A stretch of DNA of 64,000 nt from Pleurodeles waltl. Its lineage: Eukaryota > Chordata > Amphibia > Caudata > Salamandridae. Made by a program: the position numbers and the translations under genes. Location: the NCBI RefSeq assembly GCF_031143425.1, contig NC_090437.1, forward strand, positions 1,176,052,863-1,176,116,862, written 5' to 3'. Below, piece by piece: positions 58,093 through 64,000 of this stretch; the first letter of the stretch is position 1, and each line of letters starts with the position of its first letter. The notes under the pieces were generated by a model. That model was not told the origin of the DNA and did not search any database. It worked only from the letters and a program-made list of their open reading frames with translations.

Positions 58093-59172
58093 TTACTGGA
58101 AGTATTGCATGATTATGTTGTTTCGGTTGTCAATATCCTCTTCTTCTGCCTCCTCTTCTTCACTGTCCACAGGCTCCACAGCTGCCACAAGACCACCAGC
58201 TGGACAATCCTCCTGCAGAAAAGGCACATGCCATCGCAAAACCAGGTTGTGCAGCATACAGCAGGCACATCTTTTGTGAGTAGTAGAGGGAACCACCTGT
58301 CATATGGAGGCACTGGAATCTGGCCTTCAGGAGGCCAAATATTCATTCGATCACCCTCCTAGTTCGCCCATGTGCCTCATTGTAGCGTTCCTCTGCCCTT
58401 GTCCTGGGATTCCTCACTGGGGTCAGTAGCCATGACAGGTTGGGGTAACCAGAGTCACCTGCAAATATCAAGGGACAACTGTTAGACACACACTAACCCT
58501 CAGGGACAACCCCATACCCAGACACCTATTCATACTGTATAGGGTCCTTGGCCTCACCTATTAGCCACACATGGTGCCTCTGGAGTTGCCCCATCACATA
58601 AGGGATGATGCTATTCCTCAAAATGTAAGCTTCATGCACTGATCCAGGAAACTTGGCATTCACATGGGAGATGTACTGGTCTGCCAAACACACCACCTGC
58701 ACATTCATTGAATGGTAGCTCTTCCGGTTTCTGTACACCTGTTCACTCCTGCGGGGGGTACCAATGCCACATGTGTCCCATCAATGGCACCAATGATGTT
58801 GGGGATATGTTCCAGGGCATAGAAGTCACCTTTCACTGTGGGCAAATCCTCCACCTGAGGAAACACGATGTAGCTGCACATGTGCTTCAGCAGGGCAGAC
58901 AACACTCTGGACAACACGTTATAGAACATTGGCTGCGACATCCCTGATGCAATGGCCACTGTTGTTTGAAAGGAACCACTTGCCAGGAAATGGAGTACTG
59001 ACAGGACTTGCACTATAGGGGGTATGCCTGTGGGATGGCGGATAGCTGACATCAGGTCACACAGTTCCTTGATTGTTGCATGATCAAGTCTGTATGTGAC
59101 TAATATGTGTCTCTCTTCCATTGTCGACAGGTCCATCAGCGGTCTGTACACCGGAGGATGCCACCATCTCAT
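58093..59172 (-). pseudogene. HARBI1-like DDE transposase, copy 3 (broken)
   Basis: Exon 1 (59172-58558) starts MRWWHPPVYRPL and includes IPNIIGAIDGTHVALVPP with the first Asp. A frameshift near 58750 follows, and the next segment has PGSVHEAYILRN, so the second catalytic Asp is Glu. Exon 2 (58458-58093) has [17 protein letters not shown] and RTRRVIE followed immediately by TGA where other copies have Arg or His; a deletion then removes part of the usual KVCRIVVA segment. The acidic C-terminus is present. The open frame extending upstream to 59469 passes a splice acceptor-like site and the promoter region and is not taken as coding. Confidence 0.87.
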
Positions 59173-59638
59173 CACCTGCCCCAGCAGACGTGCCCTATGG
59201 AGGAAAACAGCAAGCAGAGAGTCAGCCAACACTGAGGTATCACAAAATGCCATTCGCACACATTTCTTAATCCACAATGTGCTTGTAACTGTGTGTATTC
59301 CAGGCCTACATTGGTGTGACGCAGTTATTATTAATGCCATGTGGCCCCCTGAAATGGCGGCTGCCTGACCTGTAAGGTGGGACAAGGGGATATGAAGTAA
59401 CTGCGCTGGCGTTGTACACGTCGCGGTGGGCGGTCGAAGACCGCGGCGCAATTCTGCATTGGTTAACATTGGGTCCTATGGGTCTGAGGAGCCAATGACG
59501 ATGTACGCCTGTGGTGACGGTACGCAGCGCCGCGGACGTGACTGCCATTTTCGGTCTGTTCACTCACTTGATACCTGACCTTCAACAGGAGACGACCTAC
59601 ACTGCAAGTGCTGCTGTGACCTGTGTCTGGAAGCAACG
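59173..59638. promoter_or_regulatory. Divergent promoter region with inverted CCAAT boxes, copy 3
   Basis: It lies between the divergent transposase and Myb gene B. It has CATTGGTTAACATTGGG from 59457 and GCCAATGACG at 59491, the same spacing pattern as in copy 2. GC-rich sequence with CpGs surrounds it. A bidirectional promoter is the simplest reading. Confidence 0.5.
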
Positions 59639-61648
59639 ATAGCTCATGTGTCTGGGGAAAGGGCCCCTTCCTTCACTTCGGAAGATTTGGAGAAATTAGT
59701 GGATGGGGTCCTCCCCCAGTACACACAACTGTACGGTCCTCCAGACAAACAGGTGAGTACACTGTGAGCATGCTGCATGGGCAATCCCTGTTTTGAGTGG
59801 AGTGGATGGAAGATACATGGGGGGGGCTGAGGCCTGCATGTGCGTATGTGCGTCAGGGCAAGGGTGGGAACAGGGGGCAATGAGTATGAAGGTCCGGACG
59901 GGTAAAGATTTTCCTTTCCCCCTGAACTATTTTCTCTAGGTCAGCGCCCACCAGAAGAAGGCCATTTGGCGTGCCATCGCCAAGGACGTCCGGACCCTGG
60001 GGGTCCACCACAGACGGAGCACCCACTGCCGTAAAAGATGGGAGGACCTGTGCCGCTGGAGCAAGAAGATGGCGGAGGCCCAGCTGGGGATGGCCTCCCA
60101 ACGTGGGAGGGGTGCCCGTCGCACCATGACCCCTCTGATGTTCAGGATCCTTGCGATGGCGTATCCGGAGTTGGATGGGCGCTTGAGGGCATCACAGCAG
60201 CCACAAGGGGGATGAGTACACTCTCATTCAGCTGACTCTGCGCGCATTACGAGGTGTTTGGGTGTGGGAAGTGGGCAGTGGATTCCCCTAGTCCAGGGCG
60301 ATCTTGGTAGGCAAGGTCCCTTGTGAGGCAGGCTATGTGGCACCCCATCCCCACTAGTGGTTAGAGACATCTTCTCCTAGTCAGGCTCCTGTGACTTCCA
60401 GGTGTGCAGCAATCGGGCTTAGGCCTTGTACCCCATGGGCATGTGATTAATCCAGGAACTATAAGTGCATGGCGTAGTGCAGAGGGCTGCTGTGTCTGTT
60501 GTGTCTTCCAACGGTAGTGGTGTTGCATGCACTGAACATGTCTTTCTTCTGTCTTCCCCCCCCTTTTTGTGGTCTCCCTGTTCTTGTGTGCAATAGCATC
60601 ATCAGGCGGAGGAGCATTGGCACCGGAGCAGGAGGGAGCTGCATCCCACTTGGCCCTGGAGGGTGAAGCAACGGAGTCTGAAGCCACCAGTGGGACGGAG
60701 GGCGAGGGGAGCTTCACGGCGGGGACAGGAGCAGAGACCAGCAACAGCGACTCCTCCTCTGATGGAAGCTCCCTTGCGGTGGCGGGCCCCTCTGTGCCCA
60801 CTGCATCAACAGGTACAGCCGCCACCCCCCCTGCTAGCACCGCCCTCCCAGCAGCCCCTCAGTGTGTGTCCCGTGCTCACTCACCCAGGAGAGTGGGCAT
60901 CTCTTTCGCCCCAGGCACCTCAGGCCCTGCCCCAGTCAGCCCTGCTGCCCTCAGTGAGGAGGCTATTGACCTCCTGAGATCCCTCACTGTTGGGCAGTCT
61001 ACCATTCTGAATGCCACCCAGGGTGTTGAGAGGCATTTGCAACAAACAAATGCATACCTGGAGGTCATTCATTCTGGCCAGACAGCCCAACAGAGAGCAT
61101 TTCAGGCTCTGGCCTCAGCACTGATGAAAGCCATTGTCCCTGTGTCCAGCCTCCCCCTTCAACCTCCTCCACCCAGACCCAATCCCCTGTACCTTAGCCT
61201 ATCCCAAGCACACCATCAGGCCAGCATGCACACACATCAACACACAAGAGTGGCTCAGGCAAACATAAGCACCACACATCCCACAGGCACTCACACAAGC
61301 ATCATACCCATGCACACATACCAACATCCACTGCCTCCACTGTGTCCCCCTCCTCCATGTCTCCCTTCTCCCTCCCTGTCATGTCTCCACTCACACCTGC
61401 ATGCACTACATCCTCATCCACTACCTCCATCACCAGCACGCCCATCACCACACACCGCTCACGTGCAATCACCACCCCCACTACCATTCACACATCCCCA
61501 GTGTCCTCTCCCAGTGTGTCAGTGAGCCCTCCTCACAAAGTACACAAATGCAGGCACACACCCACCCAACAGCCATCCACCTCACAACAGCCTCCAGCCC
61601 ATACACCTTCACCCAAATTCAGCAGACGTAAACCTCCTACAACCACTA
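59639..61648 (+). pseudogene. Harbinger Myb/SANT-like protein B, copy 3
   Basis: Exon 1 (59639-59752, 114 nt) aligns with copy 2, but the start codon is ATA instead of ATG. Exon 2 (from 59940, after 'tttctctag') is open to TGA at 60213: VSAHQKKAIWRAIAKDVRTL, STHCRKRWEDLCRWSKK, then an Arg-rich stretch and MTPLMFRILAMAYPELDGRL. A third region opens after an AG at 60595: a Ser/Thr/Ala/Pro-rich segment, RVGISFAPGTSGPAP, SEEAIDLLRSLTVGQST and AFQALASALM. It shifts frame near 61350 and is cut at 61648 by an LTR. Exon 2 is the most complete Myb-like domain B in the window. Confidence 0.77.
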
Positions 61649-61933
61649 TGTCAACACCAGGACAGTGCGTGCTCTACGGGCATCTAGAATGCAAAAACCC
61701 AACACTCGCAAGATAATGTAATTTATGCATTGTGATCATATGTTATTGTTTAACCTTTTGAATTGCAGAATTCCATCCAAAAGATTCATTTTTAAGGTGC
61801 TTATAAATACTGTACATTTGCAATGTATTGATGCAGACATTAAGAGTGTGTTATGGTGTGGTCCCTTTCCAGGGCCTTCTAGAGACTTTGCCTGCAACAA
61901 GCTTGGGAGTGGTTCTAGGCTGGGCCAAGACTC

Positions 61934-61940
61934 TATAAAA
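61934..61940 (+). promoter_or_regulatory. TATA box of the gypsy-type LTR
   Basis: TATAAAA precedes a conserved GC-rich block (CACTATTCAGAGGTCCCGG), a likely start region. In the solo LTR the same place reads CTACAAAG (about 37115), so that copy has lost the box. Confidence 0.6.
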
Positions 61941-62159
61941 GAGAGTCAGCCCAACTTCCAGTGCTCACTATTCAGAGGTCCCGGTGCAGAGCAGCAGCTT
62001 CTTCCTGAGCTCCTGTCCCGGCGGCCTATTTGGATTTTCCAGTCTTCTGCACTCATCTCTCATTGGTGATCACTGTTTCCAGGCGGTAAGACGGTGTTTG
62101 GACATTTCCCAACACCGTAATTGAGAATTTTCATATTCTTGATTTTAATTCTTAAATGA

Positions 62160-62880
62160 ATAACAGATTACTTGTGCGCTGCCATTTTTTGACATTTGTA
62201 TGGTGGTTTGCAAATAGGGAGGACGCACAATTCATTCCATAAAGATTTGACTTCGTTATTATATGGTTGTTCATTCCGAGCTGATATTTCTTGACATTTA
62301 CATGATGTTTTACGAGTTGGCAAGACGTGCAACTCGTTTCATGAGCATTTAACTTTGTTGTTCATTGCGCGCTACCTTTTCTTGACATTTACATAGTGGC
62401 ATTCGAATCTGCGAAACGTGCGATTCACTTCTCGTGTGTAATTCATGCTGTTCATTGTGCGCTACCATTTTCTGGCATTTACATGGTGGCATTCGAATCG
62501 GCAACACGCGCAATTCTTTCCTTGAGTGTTTTTTCATGTTATTCATTGTGCGCTACCATTTCTTGGCATTTGCATGGTGGCTTTTGAATCGACAAGACGC
62601 GCGATTCTTTCCCTGAGTGCTTTTCAGGTTGTTCATTGTGCGCTACCATTTCTTGATATTTGTATGGTGGCATTTGAATCGGCAAGACGCGCAATTCTTT
62701 CCTCGTGTATAAATAATGTAAATTACTGTGCGCTACTATTCTAAGACATTTTCTTGGTAACATTTCAAGTTGACACGTTGCGTGATTTATTCCTTGAATC
62801 TACGTTGTGTGATTTCATGGTTCACAATCCTTTATGGTGTTTAATACTCATATAAAAATCTGCAATGTGCGCAATTCACT
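62160..62880. repeat. Tandem 90-91 bp array inside the LTR
   Basis: About eight units, with corresponding points near 62279, 62360, 62450, 62541, 62631, 62721 and 62811. It is homologous to the array at 37365-38330. Apparent frames with repeated CKCQEMVAHNE-like residues on the minus strand arise from the repeat. Confidence 0.88.
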
Positions 62881-63423
62881 TCCCAATGTTTTTTCTGCGA
62901 TGAACACAAGAATACCAGAATTCTAGATGTAATGCTGTGTGTTCCTGATATGCATTCTTAAAAGGAGATTCATATGGTTGTTTAGAAATTGCTCAGAGTG
63001 TTTCCTGATTCTCATGCTAAAGAAAGTACTCGAATCTGAAAGTCCTATTTAACTTTTCCTGTTTCCTCCTCAGGTATTCGGTCATCTAAAGCCTAGTCAG
63101 TTTTAGGACTATTCTAGGGTTGTTCATGTTTTTTGGAAAAGACGAAGCTTAGAGTTGTAGCATGGTACTGAATTCATGAGATGTAATTTTGATGTTGTGT
63201 TTTAACCTTTTGCTTCCTACAGGTCTCCTTCCCAGCTGTTCCCGTCCTAATCCCCTTTTCCCCACTTGGACTCTCTTAGACTCTGTGATAAATCTAATCA
63301 GAGTATTGGAGCTGTCTTGTGGTGGAAGTGTTGGGAACGTGCACAGACCCCGAGGATCTGGTGACTCTGACAGAATAGTGAGCCCACAAATTATTATCCT
63401 CCTGGTTTGTGTATGTTCTCAGC

Positions 63424-63954
63424 ATGGCCACACTGGACGAGCTAGTCAAGGCTATCACCCAGCTCCAGTCAGAAGTGGTATAATCAAAGGATTTGACAAA
63501 TAGTCTAGCTGAGAGGGTGAGTCAGTTACAGAATAAGGTTGAGAAGAAAGAACAAAGTCCCACAGGTGTGTCTTGGCCAGGTACTTCTTCTCAGACTTCT
63601 GGAGGTAATCCGACTAACATTTCCCTCAATGTTCCTTCAGCCATTCCTTTAGCTCCCCCAGAACGCTTCCCAGGTGATCCCTTGAAAGCGCAATCTTTTC
63701 TGGTTCAAGTGGAACTTCACTTCACCTGCAGACCACATACTTTCCCCGATGCCCAGTCTAAAGTAGCTTTCTTGTTGTCATATCTGTCTGGAGATGCAGC
63801 TACCTGGGCTATTCCTCTTGTGCGTAAAAATAGTCTCCTGTTGTACAACTGGAAGAATTTTGTTCGTGAATTTGAGAGAGTTTTCGATCGTAGAACTGTA
63901 ACACAGTCAGCAGATCGTGAATTATTTGACTTACGCCAAGGGAATCAGGACTTA
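63424..63954 (+). pseudogene. gag: gag of gypsy-type element (truncated by insertion)
   Basis: ATG at 63424 opens MATLDELVKAITQLQSE; an in-frame TAA follows at 63481-63483, and the frame then stays open. A short coiled-coil-like stretch (LAERVSQLQNKVEKK) precedes a typical Retrotrans_gag domain: PPERFPGDPLKAQSFL, SKVAFLLSYLSGDAATWA, NWKNFVREFERVFD and ELFDLRQG. Capsid-forming gag of the sushi-ichi/RTL kind is the closest family I recognise. At 63955 the frame is broken by a palindromic insertion, so zinc finger and protease parts are not seen. Confidence 0.85.
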
Positions 63955-64000
63955 GGCGGTCATTCCGCCGCCCGCCATGCGGTTACCGCCGAATGACCGC
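63955..64000. mobile_element. Start of a Harbinger-type insertion in gag
   Basis: Directly after TTA (63952-63954) the sequence reads GGCGGTCATTCCGCC and soon folds back with GGCGAATGACCGC-like sequence, giving a terminal hairpin. GC content and style match the MITEs at 12582, 24970 and 32116. The rest is outside the window. Confidence 0.6.

Larger units (their letters stand above)
61649..63372 (+). repeat. 5' LTR (1.72 kb) of the gypsy-type element
   Basis: Starts TGTCAACACCAGGACAG and ends GTGACTCTGACA. It is about 230 bp shorter than the related solo LTR at 36832, largely because the internal 90-bp array has fewer units. Confidence 0.9.
52420..64000 (+). mobile_element. PIF/Harbinger transposon, copy 3 (right end outside window)
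   Basis: The left end reads GGCCCTCATTACAACCC. The same gene order as copy 2 follows: Myb gene A (plus), transposase (minus), Myb gene B (plus). It is interrupted by a 3.1 kb solo LTR in gene A and by a gypsy-type retrotransposon inserted near the end of gene B (from 61649). The right end would lie beyond the window, past the retrotransposon. Confidence 0.85.
61649..64000 (+). mobile_element. Ty3/gypsy-type LTR retrotransposon, 5' part
   Basis: A 5' LTR (61649-63372) is followed by a gag gene; the rest lies beyond the window. It is inserted in Myb gene B of Harbinger copy 3, with CACTA (61644-61648) as the presumed target sequence. The solo LTR at 36832 belongs to the same family. I could not recognise a standard tRNA primer site in the bases after 63372. 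A further insertion begins at 63955. Confidence 0.85.

Noticed and set aside
59173..59469. N-terminal extension of the copy 3 transposase
   Set aside because: The upstream open frame crosses an acceptor-like site and the CCAAT-bearing spacer. Copies 1 and 2 have no matching extension, and their ATG codons align with the one at 59172.
63373..63423. tRNA primer-binding site after the 5' LTR
   Set aside because: The bases after the LTR do not begin with a TGG-type match to a tRNA 3' end that I can recognise, so I did not annotate one.

Overview
This 64 kb window looks like non-genic DNA from a very large vertebrate genome, most likely a salamander. The mix of PIF/Harbinger transposons with satellite-like MITEs, long Ty3/gypsy-type LTRs, L1 and L2-like LINEs suggests a newt such as Pleurodeles; that assignment is inference from repeat style, not a database match. 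I found no host exon, tRNA, rRNA or CRISPR array. Nearly every recognisable coding segment belongs to a mobile element, and every protein-coding element shows visible damage.

Layout. 1-10733: a PIF/Harbinger element on the minus strand (copy 1). A 152-bp minisatellite cuts into its second Myb gene and an L2-like LINE (3475-8409) is inserted in it. 10737-15505: a degraded L1, split by a solo LTR (10839-13448) that itself holds a Harbinger-type MITE. 15505-16975: a Ty3/gypsy fragment with integrase placed before reverse transcriptase. 16976-36335: LTR pieces in both orientations, an L1 3' end, an AATATGAC-type satellite, two closely related MITEs, microsatellites, and two stretches where I recognise nothing. 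36339-46037: a complete Harbinger element (copy 2) with TAA target duplications, carrying a solo LTR. It is inserted in purine-rich repeat DNA that resumes at 46041-48540. 48541-52419: an L2-like fragment, an LTR-like block and a hairpin MITE. 52420-64000: Harbinger copy 3, broken by a 3.1 kb solo LTR and by a gypsy-type element (LTR plus gag) that runs to the window edge and is itself interrupted at 63955.

How the genes fit together. All three Harbinger copies share one plan: a Myb/SANT gene A, a convergent HARBI1-like DDE transposase on the opposite strand, then a second Myb/SANT gene B divergent from the transposase and sharing a promoter region with inverted CCAAT boxes. In the Harbinger superfamily a Myb-like protein helps the transposase reach DNA; here each element carries two different ones. 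The MITEs share the GGCCCTCATT/GGGGGTCATT-type ends, so they were plausibly moved by such transposases. The MITE sequences are chains of hairpins whose stems differ between copies but stay base-paired, which is the most unusual signal in the window.
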